The notes: a model not told the origin generated them from the letters alone. Shown: positions 15,453 to 25,752, numbered from the stretch's first letter. The stretch: 64,000 nucleotides of DNA from an uncultured Ruminococcus sp. (GCA_902785555.1 CACZZB010000012.1:1-64000), one strand, 5' to 3'. Translations and numbers: made by a program.

Positions 15453-15833
15453 CTACTTTTCTCGTTTATATATGAATTTCAGCATCTCAAGAATTGTACG
15501 AAGTTCCAAAAGTTCCTCTCTTGTCAATTGAGGATTTTCTTCCATATCGGAAAGTTTGCTTTCTATGGCAGACAGCCTTTCTCTGATTTTGTCAAAAGTT
15601 CGGATATTGCCCTTTACAAGAATTGCCTGATACAGACAACCCTCTACAAAGAACTTTACTTTCGTCATACCTGAAAGAGCAATTCTTTTTTCAATCAAGT
15701 TCTTTTCTGTTTCCGACACATGAAAATTGATACACATATTACGCTTGCGATTTTTTTCATTCTTCTTCTTTTTTGGTTTCGGCTCCGTTGTCTGCTTTCT
15801 GTAAATCCTGCTTTTGATTTTTTCCGCTTTCAT
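15453..15833 (-). CDS. MobC-like relaxosome accessory protein
   Basis: The frame is open upstream inside the integrase gene. The ATG at 15833, eight bases after GAGGG, gives 126 residues and overlaps the integrase 3' end by 77 bases in another frame. The first 35 residues are very basic. The middle, MCINFHVSETEKNLIEKRIA through MTKVKFFVEGCLYQA, fits the ribbon-helix-helix DNA-binding domain of MobC-type proteins. The C-terminus is a coiled coil with ERLSAIESKLSDMEE. MobC proteins help a relaxase open oriT. The relaxase gene that usually follows is missing, and mrr stands in its place. Confidence 0.6.
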   Translation of the reverse strand: MKAEKIKSRIYRKQTTEPKPKKKKNEKNRKRNMCINFHVSETEKNLIEKRIALSGMTKVKFFVEGCLYQAILVKGNIRTFDKIRERLSAIESKLSDMEENPQLTREELLELRTILEMLKFIYKREK

Positions 15834-16932
15834 TTTCATTTCCCTCTTTGTTTCTGAACGCATCATCAAGACTTGCCGCCATCTGCTTTTGCACTGACGG
15901 ATAAAGATGTGCATATCTTTCCGTAATTGTAATACTTTCATGTCCCAGTCTTTCAACAATCTGAATAGGCGAATATCCGAGATGTATCAGCAACGCACAA
16001 CTTGAATGCCGCAAATCATGCAGACGGATTTTCTTCACTCCTGCAGCTTTTGCACCTATCTTCATTTCATGATGAAGATAATATTTGCTGAAAGTAAAAA
16101 TTCGGCTGTTCTTATCCGCCTTGTAAAGTGAAGAAAAATAATCTTCCATTTCTTCACATAAGAATTCGGGCAGGTCAATCACACGATTACCTTTTTCGGA
16201 TTTCGGTGTAATGATCATCTCAACACCTTTGACTACCTGATAATTCTTGTTGATATTCAGAAGTCTTTTTTCCAAATCAAAGTCTGCTATCGTAAGGGCA
16301 AGAAGTTCTCCGCATCTCATGCCGCCCCAATACAAAAGCTGAAACGCATTATAAGACATAGGCTTTTCTTTCATCACTTCCGCAAATTTAAGATATTCTT
16401 CTTTTGTCCAGAACAGCATTTCTTTCGCTTTGCTCTTTCCCATTTTCTTTGTTGCGGCACAAGGACTTTTCGGCAAATTATAATATCTGACCGCATGATT
16501 GAAAATCGCATTAAGCTGATTCTGCACGGAACGGAGATACGTCTGAGAATAACCCTTGCCCTCAGAATCACGGAGCATAAGCAATTCATTCTGCCACTGT
16601 AAAACATCAACCGCTGAAATTTCCGACAAACTCTTGTTTTCAAAATACGGACGGATATGTGTATTGATGATATTTTCCTTTGTGGCATATGTAGTCGGCT
16701 TTATACGAGGCTTTATGTCGCTCATATAAAGGTCGATAAACGCACTGAAACCCATGTTGATGTCATGTTTTCTTTTGGCAAGAAACTCCGTTTCATATTC
16801 CTGAGCAGACTTCTTGGTTTTGAAACCACGCTTTTCATGTTTTTTTCTGTTGCCCTGCCAATCGGTATAATAGACAGCCACACGCCACGTTTTACCGTCA
16901 TAGCCGTTTGATTTATCTCTGTAAACTGCCAT
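15757..16932 (-). CDS. tyrosine integrase of the mobile element
   Basis: The 391-residue protein has an N-terminal AP2-like arm-binding domain (residues 1-60, WRVAVYYTDWQGNRKKHEKR), a core-binding domain (about 60-165) and a catalytic domain. All catalytic residues are visible: Arg206 in GGMRCGELL, Lys in TPKSEKGNR, His305 and Arg308 in HDLRHS, His in LGHES and the nucleophile Tyr340 in ERYAHLY. It therefore appears intact, unlike the recombinase at 2469-3231. The C-terminal 30 residues are polar and overlap the mobC-like gene. It lies just downstream of an excisionase-like gene, the standard integration module of Tn916-like elements and prophages. The attachment sites are not identified. Confidence 0.9.
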   Translation of the reverse strand: MAVYRDKSNGYDGKTWRVAVYYTDWQGNRKKHEKRGFKTKKSAQEYETEFLAKRKHDINMGFSAFIDLYMSDIKPRIKPTTYATKENIINTHIRPYFENKSLSEISAVDVLQWQNELLMLRDSEGKGYSQTYLRSVQNQLNAIFNHAVRYYNLPKSPCAATKKMGKSKAKEMLFWTKEEYLKFAEVMKEKPMSYNAFQLLYWGGMRCGELLALTIADFDLEKRLLNINKNYQVVKGVEMIITPKSEKGNRVIDLPEFLCEEMEDYFSSLYKADKNSRIFTFSKYYLHHEMKIGAKAAGVKKIRLHDLRHSSCALLIHLGYSPIQIVERLGHESITITERYAHLYPSVQKQMAASLDDAFRNKEGNENESGKNQKQDLQKADNGAETKKEEE

Positions 16933-16954
16933 TTTGCTTTATCCTCCGAATTTT

Positions 16955-17155
16955 TTAATTTGCCATATTCTGCAGACAGGCTTCCTCATACCATATTCTG
17001 TTCACCTTGCCTGCAACGACAATAGCCATAGGATATTTCTTTTTAAGTTCGGTATTCAGTTCTTTGATGACCTGATATGCTTTCGCTCTGGACACGCCCA
17101 AATCATTTCTGACGGTATCGACATTTACAAATAATGGTTTATTTTGTACGCTCAT
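16955..17155 (-). CDS. excisionase-like small DNA-binding protein
   Basis: The 66-residue protein has a helix-turn-helix (FVNVDTVRNDLGVSRAKAYQ, then VIKELNTEL) and ends IWYEEACLQNMAN. It follows AAGGATG and lies 22 bases upstream of the integrase. Proteins of this size and place regulate integrase direction (Xis) or act as MerR-like helpers. It is transcribed divergently from the XRE regulator at 17340. Confidence 0.75.
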   Translation of the reverse strand: MSVQNKPLFVNVDTVRNDLGVSRAKAYQVIKELNTELKKKYPMAIVVAGKVNRIWYEEACLQNMAN

Positions 17156-17339
17156 TACAGTTCATCCTTTCATGTTTATTTATATTTTTACAGACATATT
17201 TTTATATCTGTTTATTTAATATTATTACATATTTTTAGGTTTGTCAATATATTTTTTATATTTTTTTAGATTTTTCCTTTATTTTGCTTTTGTTTAATGT
17301 TAAAATATTATTATTGTAGTTGTAAGGTGGGATTTATTT
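17156..17339. promoter_or_regulatory. divergent control region between xis-like gene and XRE regulator
   Basis: This very AT-rich 184-base spacer must hold both divergent promoters. It shows repeated ACATATTTTTA/TATATTTTTTTAGA motifs and an imperfect dyad CAGACATAT..TTATATCTG at about 17192-17211, reasonable binding sites for the XRE protein. A possible rightward promoter is TTGTTT, 16 bases, TATTGT before AAGGTGGG. Confidence 0.4.
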
Positions 17340-18347
17340 ATGACACTTGGCGAGAAAATCAAAAAATATCGACTGTTACACAACCTCAAACAAAAAGATT
17401 TGGGAAATATGATAGGCTTTTCTTCTGCTACCGCTGATTCAAGAATAAGAAAATATGAAGGAGATATTATGGCTCCCAAAGCAGAAATCAGAAATAAACT
17501 TGTACAAGCCCTTGATGTAGATTCATCTGCATTATCCGATATTGATATACGCTCCATAGAAGATGTTGTCCGCACTTTTTTCTTTATGGAAGAATACCTT
17601 GGCTTTGAAATTGAAAAAATAGACCTTGAAAATTACGCTTTTTTCAGCAAGGATAAAGTGTATTTTCAAGAAAGGGAAATATCCAAGCTGAACAGCTATA
17701 TTTATATATGGCAGCAACAAAAAAAGAACCTTCTCAATACCAAAACTGATAATGAAGAAGATTCTTCAAAAAAATATGAATTATGGAAATCACGCTTTGC
17801 CAAAAATATCTGCGATTACTGGGACAGCCTTTTATCCCGAATAGATACCCATTACATACCGCTTGTACAGACACTTGAAAACAGCAAACCAAAAATAGTG
17901 GATTCATCCGGCTTTATAGCTCAAATCAGAAAGCTTATCCAATCCAGATTAGAATTCAAGGTTTCAAGCGAACTCAGACAGGATAATGGTTTATTTTTAA
18001 ATTTCACTTTCATGATTTCCAATTTGCTTTCTCCCGAATCGAAAGAAATTGAAACTCAATTTGCCGAATTTCTCAATATGCTGAACACGCTTGAAAACTA
18101 TGGCATAATCATAGAAAAAACTGTACTCACCTATCCCACAGGAAATACAATTACTTATCATCTGCTCCATAATGCTCTTGCAACAAAAAGTGCTTTGATT
18201 GAAGAAATCATTGATTTTGAGAAAGGTAAAGACAGCATGAATGACTTCACAAAGGAAATGTTTGAGCATAAGTATAATGAAGATTTTAAATATTATAATA
18301 TTGACCTGACAGAAAAAACTTCATACTACAGACAAGAAAATAATTGA
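17340..18347 (+). CDS. XRE-family transcriptional regulator with large C-terminal domain
   Basis: The 335-residue protein starts after AAGGTGGG. Residues 1-65 are a Cro/CI-type helix-turn-helix: LGEKIKKYRLLHNLKQKDLG, then SSATADSRIRKYE. The remaining 270 residues are helical and include a possible coiled coil; I cannot assign them. Such regulators sit divergently from the integration module and repress excision and transfer until induced. No peptidase or sensor motif (such as the Ser-Lys dyad of LexA/CI) is visible, so the signal is unknown. Confidence 0.75.
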   Translation: MTLGEKIKKYRLLHNLKQKDLGNMIGFSSATADSRIRKYEGDIMAPKAEIRNKLVQALDVDSSALSDIDIRSIEDVVRTFFFMEEYLGFEIEKIDLENYAFFSKDKVYFQEREISKLNSYIYIWQQQKKNLLNTKTDNEEDSSKKYELWKSRFAKNICDYWDSLLSRIDTHYIPLVQTLENSKPKIVDSSGFIAQIRKLIQSRLEFKVSSELRQDNGLFLNFTFMISNLLSPESKEIETQFAEFLNMLNTLENYGIIIEKTVLTYPTGNTITYHLLHNALATKSALIEEIIDFEKGKDSMNDFTKEMFEHKYNEDFKYYNIDLTEKTSYYRQENN

Positions 18348-18365
18348 TAACCTTGTCTTGATAGA

Positions 18366-18408
18366 CAAAAAACGAGAAACCACTTGTAATGCGGTTTCCC
18401 GTTTTTTC
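18366..18408. terminator. bidirectional terminator between XRE gene and broken ATPase
   Basis: AAAAAACGAGAAACC and GGTTTCCCGTTTTTT flank a short loop, with A- and T-runs on both sides. It serves the convergent genes ending at 18347 and 18422. It closely resembles the guaA terminator at 20946-20993, including the TGATAGACAAAA just before it. Confidence 0.7.
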
Positions 18409-18421
18409 ATGTTATTACGGT

Positions 18422-20007
18422 TCATTTTACAAATTTCTCAATCACACATTCATGCTCTTTGCTGTCCTTATCGTAATTGATACCGACAAGCAAAATGTTA
18501 TCATACCCACTGAGTGAATCGGGATATTTTTTGCGTTTAATCTGAGCGATAGCTGCACCTGCACTTTTATTCCATTTCAGTTCAACTACCATAGGCGGAT
18601 AACCCTTTGCATCAACAAACGGCTTTGGTATAAAAACAATATCTGCAAATCCTTCTCCTGCAGGAAGTTCCTGAACAATGTTATACTGTTCTCTTGCATA
18701 GTAATAGGCAATAAGCACGATAAATCTCAGAGATTGCTCATTGTTGTAATTCAGAACAGAACTGTTCCTTTCATGTACCGTTCTTATACATTCCGCAACA
18801 ATATCTGCTTTGCCGGCAAGAGTATCGTCTAAAAGCTGCTTTGATTTCAAAACGGCATCTATTGTTTCCTTCCACAATCCCTTTGCTCTCATGCTTGCAA
18901 CATATTCATCATAAATTTCTTTATTTGGAATATAAGCTGTTTTTTTATCCGACCTATAACCTAAATAGCCGAGATGAATAAGAAGTGTCAGAATATCATC
19001 TTTATTTGCAAATGTAACCATATCATTTGAAAAAGTTCTTGTATCAACAGCCTGTTCCTGTCCGGCAAGAAGTTTTTCTATCGTTTCATGCAAGCCGTCA
19101 AAATTCATGGAAATATATTTCGCAAGGGCTTCATAAGTTTCGGTTTGTGTCCAATAATTTGAAAAATTTTTCTTCTCTATTGCTGTAAGGACAGACTGCG
19201 GACAATAAAGTTCCGTACCGTTGAGATTGTATCCGTCATACCATGCTTTCATGTTCTCAAAGTCAATGCTGTATTCATCACAAAGTGCTTTGACTTCTTC
19301 TCCGGTAAATCCTGTATATTTTTGAAACGGTTCAGATTCAAGCATGGAATATTCATCAAACATATTAAGTGCCGAATGAGTACCATATTTTTTGATAGGA
19401 AGAATACCCGTCATATATGCAAGGGCAACGTATGTCTGGTCTTTCAGAAGATTGCGGATAAAATCAAGGTATGTTTTTTGTGCATCCTTGTTATCCATCT
19501 TTTCACGCATAACACAATCCCATTCATCTATCAGAAAAACAAACTGATTCCCGGTTTCATCATATATTTCTTCAAGACTGAAAGTAATATCATCATCCAA
19601 ATCAAATTTTACTTCTGAAAACTCTTTTTGAAGGTCTTTTGCAACTCTTTTTTTCAACAGACGGAGCATACCGTCAATATATCATCACTGCTGCTGAGAA
19701 AACGCTGCATATTCAGATAAATGACGTTATACTGATTCAAATGTTCACTATATTTTTCAGATTGTGAGATTTCAAGATTGTCAAAAAGCTCATGACTGTC
19801 ACAACCCTTGCTGTAATAGGCTGCAAGCATACCTAAATTCAATGACTTTCCGAATCTTCTGGGACGGCTGACACAGATATATTTCTGTTTGGTTTTTATT
19901 CTTTGATTGATGACAGATATCAGACCTGATTTATCAACATATATTTTTGAATTCAAAGCCTCTTTAAAGCTTGCATTTCCGGGATTAACAAATATGCCCA
20001 TCTTCAC
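18422..20007 (-). pseudogene. AAA-ATPase/PD-(D/E)XK family gene, frameshifted
   Basis: The gene belongs to the ATPase family with a C-terminal nuclease-like domain (DUF1703 type) that is highly expanded in gut Clostridia. The first frame (20007-19654) has the start motif NPGNASFKEALNSKIYVDKS and the Walker A-like RPRRFGKSLN. It runs into a stop after SSSDDILT. The second frame (from about 19674 to 18422) continues with LRLLKKRVAKDL, Walker B FLIDEWD, and the nuclease-like GFADIVFIP...VVELKWNKSA. One short indel at about 19665-19685 separates the halves, so the gene is probably inactive. Members are thought to be mobile or selfish; the substrate is unknown. Confidence 0.8.
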
Positions 20008-20179
20008 ACCCCCTGAGAGTTCCTGTTTTAATTATATACCATATCATAAATCAGTTCAAGATGAAATGTGCAAACAATCAAAAACAGACTTTCTTAAAGT
20101 GCAGTTGACAACCTCAAAATAACTGAGTACAATAAAGGAAATAGGTGTCAACTTATAATTTTATATGTGAGGATTGATT

Positions 20180-20902
20180 TTGATTATGAAAGCGGGTAAG
20201 CTGATAAAAGCTTTTTTTATGTTGTCTTTAAGTTGCATCATGGCAGTAATAGGGATGAATAGCTGTACGATAAAAAACAAATTGTCTGTTTCAGCGTGTC
20301 TTTCCTATATGAAGGATAAGTATGGAGTTGATTTTTCGACAGTTGACGGCGAAGAAATCAATGAACTGACATCGGCAGTCTTGGAAATATATGTGAAACA
20401 CCCCGATTATCCCGATAAGAAGATTTTAGTCATGGAAGAACGTCTGAATGATGGTGAAAAATTGATTTTCCATGACAATTTTCTTGCCGTGAAATATCAT
20501 GAACAAACAAAGGCTCTGGCTGAAAAAATGGCTGCTGAAGTATATGGCGAATGTAAAGTGATATGTGAGGTCATGAATGACAAAGTACAGCCTGATGAAT
20601 TCGACAAAACAACGACCTTTGAAGAATTTTGTTCAAAAAGAGCTTCACATATCCGGTTTGAGGTACTTCTTCCGACTAATCATTCCGATGTAAAAAAAGA
20701 GGAAGAATTAAAGCAGCTTGAACAGGAATGTGCAGACAATCGTTTTGCCTGCATTTGCGATGTATATTATGCTGATAATGCTGATGCCTATAAAAATATA
20801 TCAACTCATGCAGAACTGATGGAGTATGGCATATGGTACAGAACGGCAGGAAAATTTTTGACGGATAACAGTTTCAGTAAGTTTGTTGAAACATGGCGTT
20901 GA
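20180..20902 (+). CDS. hypothetical secreted protein or lipoprotein
   Basis: GAGGA at 20168-20172 fits a TTG start at 20180, giving 240 residues; the ATG at 20186 is the alternative. A basic start and a hydrophobic helix (LIKAFFMLSLSCIMAVIGM) precede N-S-C, which could be a weak lipobox. The mature part is acidic and mixed alpha/beta, with no motif I recognise. It is the last gene before the guaA terminator and could belong to the accessory region. Confidence 0.55.
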   Translation: MIMKAGKLIKAFFMLSLSCIMAVIGMNSCTIKNKLSVSACLSYMKDKYGVDFSTVDGEEINELTSAVLEIYVKHPDYPDKKILVMEERLNDGEKLIFHDNFLAVKYHEQTKALAEKMAAEVYGECKVICEVMNDKVQPDEFDKTTTFEEFCSKRASHIRFEVLLPTNHSDVKKEEELKQLEQECADNRFACICDVYYADNADAYKNISTHAELMEYGIWYRTAGKFLTDNSFSKFVETWR

Positions 20903-20945
20903 GCTTTAAAAATGACCATACACCCCCCTGATAGACAAAATATAG

Positions 20946-20993
20946 ACACAAAAAACGGGAAACCGCTTATCATGCGGCTTCCCGTCATTTTTT
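20946..20993 (-). terminator. guaA: terminator of the purine/guaA operon
   Basis: ACGGGAAACCGC and GCGGCTTCCCGT (20955-20985) form a strong stem. On the minus strand it is followed by TTTTTTGTGT, and a T-run also lies on the other side. It lies just beyond the guaA stop and can also end transcripts of the lipoprotein-like gene. Confidence 0.8.
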
Positions 20994-20995
20994 TA

Positions 20996-22537
20996 TCATT
21001 CCCACTCTATAGTTGCCGGTGGCTTTGATGTTATATCATAGACTATTCTGTTGACGTTTTTAACTTCGTTTATAATACGATTAGATATCTTTTCAAGCAC
21101 ATCATACGGTACTCTTGCCCAATCTGCCGTCATAAAATCACTTGTAGTCACGGCTCTGAGGGCTATCGTATTATCATAAGTCCTGCCGTCACCCATTACT
21201 CCGACACTCTTTATGCCTGTCATAACGGCAAAATACTGATTTACCTGACGGTCAAGACCGTTATTTGCGAATTCTTCACGCATTATTGCATCGGCATCTT
21301 TCAGTATATCAAGCTTTTCCTCGTTAATATCTCCCATTATTCTTATTGCAAGTCCGGGTCCGGGGAACGGCTGACGCCATACTAAAAATTCAGGTATACC
21401 AAGTTCAAGTCCCGCACGTCTTACCTCGTCCTTAAACAGGTCACGCAAAGGCTCTATAATACCCTCAAATCCAATATCTTCGGGAAGTCCTCCGACATTG
21501 TGATGACTTTTTATAACTGCCGATTCGCCTACACCGCTTTCAACAACATCCGGATAGATAGTTCCCTGACAAAGATATTCAATCTTGCCGAGTTTTTGGG
21601 ATTCTTCCTCGAATACCCGGATAAATTCCTCACCTATTATTTTACGTTTCTTTTCAGGTTCTGTAACTCCCGCAAGCTTTGAAAGGAATCTGTCTTTTGC
21701 GTTTACACGGATAAGGTTCATATCAAACTGCTGTTTGAATACACTTTCGACCTGATCACCCTCGTCTTTGCGGAGAAGTCCGTGGTCAACAAATATACAG
21801 GTAAGCTGTTTTCCGACCGCCTTATGAACGAGAAGTGCGGCAACTGATGAATCAACGCCTCCGGACAATGCACACAGTACTTTTTTGTCACCGATTTTTT
21901 CTTTGAGCTGTTTAACAGTATCCTTGACGAATGAGCTCATCTGCCATTCAGCCTTACAGCAGCAGGCATTGTACAAGAAGTTTTTAAGATATAACATACC
22001 TTCGTTTGTATGCTGTACTTCCGGATGGAACTGCATTGCATAAAGATTTCTTTTTATATCTTCCATTGCCGCAACAGGACAGTCTTTGGACATTGCAGTT
22101 ATTTTAAAGCCGTGCGGTACTTCGGATATATAATCCGTATGGCTCATCCAGCAAACGTTTGTATTTTTTGCAGCATGGAAAAGAAGTGATGATGTATTGA
22201 ATTCGACATCAGTTTTGCCGTATTCTTTTATTTCACTGCTTTTGACTTTGCCTCCGAGAGTCTGTGCCATCAGCTGAGCACCATAGCATATTCCAAGAAC
22301 CGGTATGCCTATTTCAAAAACCTTCGGGTCACACTTAGGAGCATTTTCATCATAGGTGCTGTTCGGACCGCCTGTAAAAATGATGCCTTTATAGCCCTGT
22401 TTTTTGATTTCTTCAGCAGTTATTTTATAGGACTTCAGCTCACAATATACATTACATTCACGAACACGTCTTGCTATAAGCTGACTGTACTGTCCGCCGA
22501 AATCCATTATAAGTATAGATTCGTTTTTTATGTTCAT
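20996..22537 (-). CDS. guaA: GMP synthase (glutamine-hydrolysing)
   Basis: The start at 22537 follows AGAGGAAAA and gives 513 residues, the normal length; the longer frame upstream is not needed. It converts XMP, ATP and glutamine to GMP. The class I glutaminase domain (about 1-190) has the nucleophile in GICYGAQLM and FHPEVQHT. The ATP-pyrophosphatase P-loop is [12 protein letters not shown], and the dimerisation domain ends with KPPATIEWE. It is the last gene of the minus-strand purine operon, 86 bases after glmS. Its 3' end marks the border with the accessory region; the 3' end of guaA is a known integration site for genomic islands. Confidence 0.97.
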   Translation of the reverse strand: MNIKNESILIMDFGGQYSQLIARRVRECNVYCELKSYKITAEEIKKQGYKGIIFTGGPNSTYDENAPKCDPKVFEIGIPVLGICYGAQLMAQTLGGKVKSSEIKEYGKTDVEFNTSSLLFHAAKNTNVCWMSHTDYISEVPHGFKITAMSKDCPVAAMEDIKRNLYAMQFHPEVQHTNEGMLYLKNFLYNACCCKAEWQMSSFVKDTVKQLKEKIGDKKVLCALSGGVDSSVAALLVHKAVGKQLTCIFVDHGLLRKDEGDQVESVFKQQFDMNLIRVNAKDRFLSKLAGVTEPEKKRKIIGEEFIRVFEEESQKLGKIEYLCQGTIYPDVVESGVGESAVIKSHHNVGGLPEDIGFEGIIEPLRDLFKDEVRRAGLELGIPEFLVWRQPFPGPGLAIRIMGDINEEKLDILKDADAIMREEFANNGLDRQVNQYFAVMTGIKSVGVMGDGRTYDNTIALRAVTTSDFMTADWARVPYDVLEKISNRIINEVKNVNRIVYDITSKPPATIEWE

Positions 22538-22571
22538 AAAAAATTTTCCTCTCCGATTTAATAAAACCGAA

Positions 22572-22610
22572 AATGGAAAATGGAAATTTTGTTTATTTCC
22601 AAATTCCATT
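22572..22610. repeat. imperfect inverted repeat between glmS and guaA
   Basis: AATGGAAAATGGAAAT (22572-22587) and ATTTCCAAATTCCATT (22595-22610) are near-exact reverse complements around a short loop. With no T-run it is more likely an mRNA processing or stability stem, or part of the family of dispersed intergenic repeats in this region, than a terminator. Confidence 0.5.
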
Positions 22611-22623
22611 TTTTATTGTATTT

Positions 22624-24450
22624 TTATTCAACTGTAACAGATTTTGCAAGATTACGGGGTTTATCTATATCGCAGCCTTTAAAGGATGCCACATAGTATG
22701 CAAGAAGCTGCATTGGTACAACCGCAAGCGACGGAAGCATTATATCACACGCTTTGGGGATAAATATAGTATTTCCCGTAATTTTATTCAATTCGGTCTG
22801 ATCTTCACAGCCTATTGCAAGTACACTTGCACCTCTTGTCTGAACTTCTTTTATGTTTGAAATAACTTTTTCATAAAGCCTGCCATAGGTAGCAAGTGCT
22901 ATAACGAGCGTACCGTCCTCAATAAGAGATATGGTTCCGTGTTTCAGTTCACCTGCCGCATACGCTTCGGAATGTATATATGATATTTCCTTGAGCTTGA
23001 GAGAGCCTTCGAGTGACAGTGCATAGTCTATATTTCTGCCGATAAAGAAAATATCTTTACATTCATAGTATTTTTGGGCAATATCTTTTATGCTTTCGCT
23101 TGTTTCAAGAATAGACTTTATTTTTTCAGGAAGGGACTTCAATTCGGATATATAATATTTATAATCTTCCTGATTGATTTTTCCGAGTATATCACCGAAA
23201 TATACTGCCATAAGATATATAACTGCAAGCTGTGCACTGTATGCCTTTGTCGTTGCAACAGCTATCTCAGGACCCGCAAGGGTATATATAACACTGTCAG
23301 CCTCGGATGCTATCGTACTTCCGACAACATTTACAATAGCTATTGCATGAGAACCGAGTTTCTGAGCTTCTTCCATAGCCTCTTTCGTATCAGCGGTTTC
23401 TCCCGACTGACTTATAACTATTGTAAGCGTTTTTTCGTCTATTATGGGGTCTCTGTACTTGAACTCGGACGCAATGTCAACTTCAACAGGTTTTCTGAGT
23501 ATTTTTTCAAATATATACTTTGCGACAACTCCGACATGATATGCAGAACCGCAAGCTATTATATTTATCTTCTGAAAATCCCTTATCTGTTCGGGTGTCA
23601 GCTTTATTTCATCAAGAATGACCCTGTCATCCTTGATTCTTGAAAATACGGTATCACGGACAGCTTTGGGCTGTTCCATTATTTCTTTCATCATAAAATG
23701 TTCGTAGCCGCCTTTTTGAGCTGCATCTATATCCCATTCAATAATCTCGACCGATTTTTCAATATTATTTTTATTCCTGTCAATAACCGAAACGCCGTCA
23801 CGTCTTATAACAGCTATCTCATCATTGTCAAGACGGTATATATTCCTTGTTTTATCAAGTATTGCCGGAACGTCGGAAGCAAGATAATTTTCCTTTTCGC
23901 CTATACCTACAATAAGCGGACTGCCCTTTCTCACTGCTATTATCTCGTCGGGGTCATCCATGCACATTATACCGAGAGCGTAAGAGCCTTTCAGCATGGA
24001 TACAACTTTTATCACAGTATCAATAAAACTGCCGTCATAGTAATATTCCAGAAGCTGTACAACGACTTCGGTATCCGTCTGTGAAGAAAAGGTCATTCCG
24101 TTTTCGAGAAGATGTTGTTTCAGAGGCATATAATTTTCTATGATACCATTATGGACAACGGCAAATTTACCCGACTGACTCAAATGAGGATGAGCATTTT
24201 CTTTTGAGGGTCTGCCGTGAGTTGCCCAGCGTGTATGACCTATACCGACAGTGCCTTTGACATTATTGCCGTTATCAGTCATATCCTGAAGTTCTTCAAG
24301 TTTGCCCTGTTCTTTTTCAACAATGAGCTTTTCACCGTCATTCGTGCAGACTCCTGCCGAATCATATCCACGATATTGAAGTTTTTCCAGACCGTCTATC
24401 AAGAAAGGTGCTGCCTGTTCATAGCCTATATATCCTACTATTCCACACAT
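22624..24450 (-). CDS. glmS: glutamine-fructose-6-phosphate aminotransferase (isomerising)
   Basis: The 608-residue enzyme makes glucosamine-6-phosphate, the first step to UDP-GlcNAc for peptidoglycan. The N-terminal amidotransferase begins with the catalytic Cys after Met (MCGIVGYIG) and has the HTRWATHG motif. Two SIS sugar-isomerase domains follow (SGSAYHVG-like IACGSAYHVG, SQSGETADT, and the C-terminal PRNLAKSVTVE). It lies 21 bases downstream of purA. That short gap leaves no room for the glmS ribozyme found upstream of this gene in many Firmicutes, so regulation here follows the purine operon or internal promoters. Confidence 0.97.
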   Translation of the reverse strand: MCGIVGYIGYEQAAPFLIDGLEKLQYRGYDSAGVCTNDGEKLIVEKEQGKLEELQDMTDNGNNVKGTVGIGHTRWATHGRPSKENAHPHLSQSGKFAVVHNGIIENYMPLKQHLLENGMTFSSQTDTEVVVQLLEYYYDGSFIDTVIKVVSMLKGSYALGIMCMDDPDEIIAVRKGSPLIVGIGEKENYLASDVPAILDKTRNIYRLDNDEIAVIRRDGVSVIDRNKNNIEKSVEIIEWDIDAAQKGGYEHFMMKEIMEQPKAVRDTVFSRIKDDRVILDEIKLTPEQIRDFQKINIIACGSAYHVGVVAKYIFEKILRKPVEVDIASEFKYRDPIIDEKTLTIVISQSGETADTKEAMEEAQKLGSHAIAIVNVVGSTIASEADSVIYTLAGPEIAVATTKAYSAQLAVIYLMAVYFGDILGKINQEDYKYYISELKSLPEKIKSILETSESIKDIAQKYYECKDIFFIGRNIDYALSLEGSLKLKEISYIHSEAYAAGELKHGTISLIEDGTLVIALATYGRLYEKVISNIKEVQTRGASVLAIGCEDQTELNKITGNTIFIPKACDIMLPSLAVVPMQLLAYYVASFKGCDIDKPRNLAKSVTVE

Positions 24451-24471
24451 TACGCCTTATCACTCCAAATC

Positions 24472-25752
24472 TTATCTGTAAATTATATCCTCACGCTTCG
24501 GACCGTTTGATATCATTCTGAAAGGTACACCGACTGCCTTTTCGGCAAATTCGATATACTTACGGCAATTTTCCGGAAGTTCCTCATATTTTCTTATGCC
24601 TCTTATATCGCATTTCCAGCCGGGAAGAACTTCAAGTATCGGCTTTGCTCTTTTCAGTTTAGTCGTTGACGGGAAATAATCTATTCTCTGACCGTCAAGC
24701 TCATAAGCAACGCATACAGGAATTTCGTCAAGATAACCGAGTACATCAAGCACTGTAAATGCGACCTGAGTAGCACCCTGAACCTTACAGCCGTATCTTG
24801 TTGCAACAAGGTCAAGCCAGCCCATTCTTCTCGGTCTGCCCGTTGTTGCACCGTATTCACCGCCGTCACCGCCACGTTTGCGAAGTTCTTCGGCTTCTTC
24901 ACCGAATATTTCACTGACAAATTCGCCTGCACCTACTGCACTTGAATATGCCTTTACGACTGTAATTATATCCTTTATCTCATAGGGAGGGATACCGCCT
25001 GCACCGACTGCACCATAGCCTGCTATCGTGTTGGAAGACGTTACCATCGGATATATACCGAAATCGGTATCCTTGAGCGAACCGAGCTGACCTTCAAGCA
25101 GTATATCCTTTCCTGCAACTACTGCATCATGTACTATATCAAAGGTATTTGCAACATAGGGTTCAAGTGCTTCTTTATATTCCATCAGCTTATTGAACAT
25201 TTCATCAGCACTTATTTCCTCTTTATGATATATATTCGTAATAACAGCATTTTTGACTTCAAGTATTCTTGCTATTTTCTCTTTGAGAGAATCCATATCG
25301 TCATAGAGTTCATTTACCTGAAAGCCTATTTTTGAAAACTTATCTGAATAGAAGGGTGCTATACCCGATTTTGTCGAGCCGAAGCTCTTTTTGCCGAGTC
25401 TTTCTTCTTCATAGCAGTCAAAAAGTATATGATACGGCATAACTATCTGAGCCCTGTCCGAAACAAGTATATTGGGTTTCGGAACGCCCCTGTCTATGAG
25501 TGACTGTATTTCCTTTGTAAAGTTCTCAACGCTGAGTGCAACACCGTTGCCTATTATATTGGTGATATGACCGCTGAATACACCGGACGGAAGCTGATGA
25601 AGTGCGAACTTGCCGTAATTGTTTATAATAGTATGACCGGCATTGCTGCCGCCCTGAAATCTTATTACTATGTCGGATTCCTGTGCGAGTACATCGGTAA
25701 TTTTTCCCTTGCCCTCATCGCCCCAGTTTGCTCCAACTATCGCTCTGACCAT
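24472..25752 (-). CDS. purA: adenylosuccinate synthetase
   Basis: The 426-residue enzyme couples IMP, aspartate and GTP to adenylosuccinate, the first committed step to AMP. It has the GTP-binding start GANWGDEGKGKITD, the catalytic QGGSNAGHT loop, the SSNTIAGYGAVGAGG segment and the C-terminal TTGRPRRMGWLDLV block. Length and motif order are normal. It lies between the AIM24-family gene and glmS, in the same operon as purB, which uses its product. Confidence 0.97.
   Translation of the reverse strand: MVRAIVGANWGDEGKGKITDVLAQESDIVIRFQGGSNAGHTIINNYGKFALHQLPSGVFSGHITNIIGNGVALSVENFTKEIQSLIDRGVPKPNILVSDRAQIVMPYHILFDCYEEERLGKKSFGSTKSGIAPFYSDKFSKIGFQVNELYDDMDSLKEKIARILEVKNAVITNIYHKEEISADEMFNKLMEYKEALEPYVANTFDIVHDAVVAGKDILLEGQLGSLKDTDFGIYPMVTSSNTIAGYGAVGAGGIPPYEIKDIITVVKAYSSAVGAGEFVSEIFGEEAEELRKRGGDGGEYGATTGRPRRMGWLDLVATRYGCKVQGATQVAFTVLDVLGYLDEIPVCVAYELDGQRIDYFPSTTKLKRAKPILEVLPGWKCDIRGIRKYEELPENCRKYIEFAEKAVGVPFRMISNGPKREDIIYR

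Noticed and set aside
15285-15674. 129-residue plus-strand frame near the MobC-like gene
   Set aside because: It is mostly antisense to the MobC-like gene and lacks a ribosome binding site.
24451-24471. glmS ribozyme
   Set aside because: Only 21 bases separate purA and glmS, far too few for the ribozyme.
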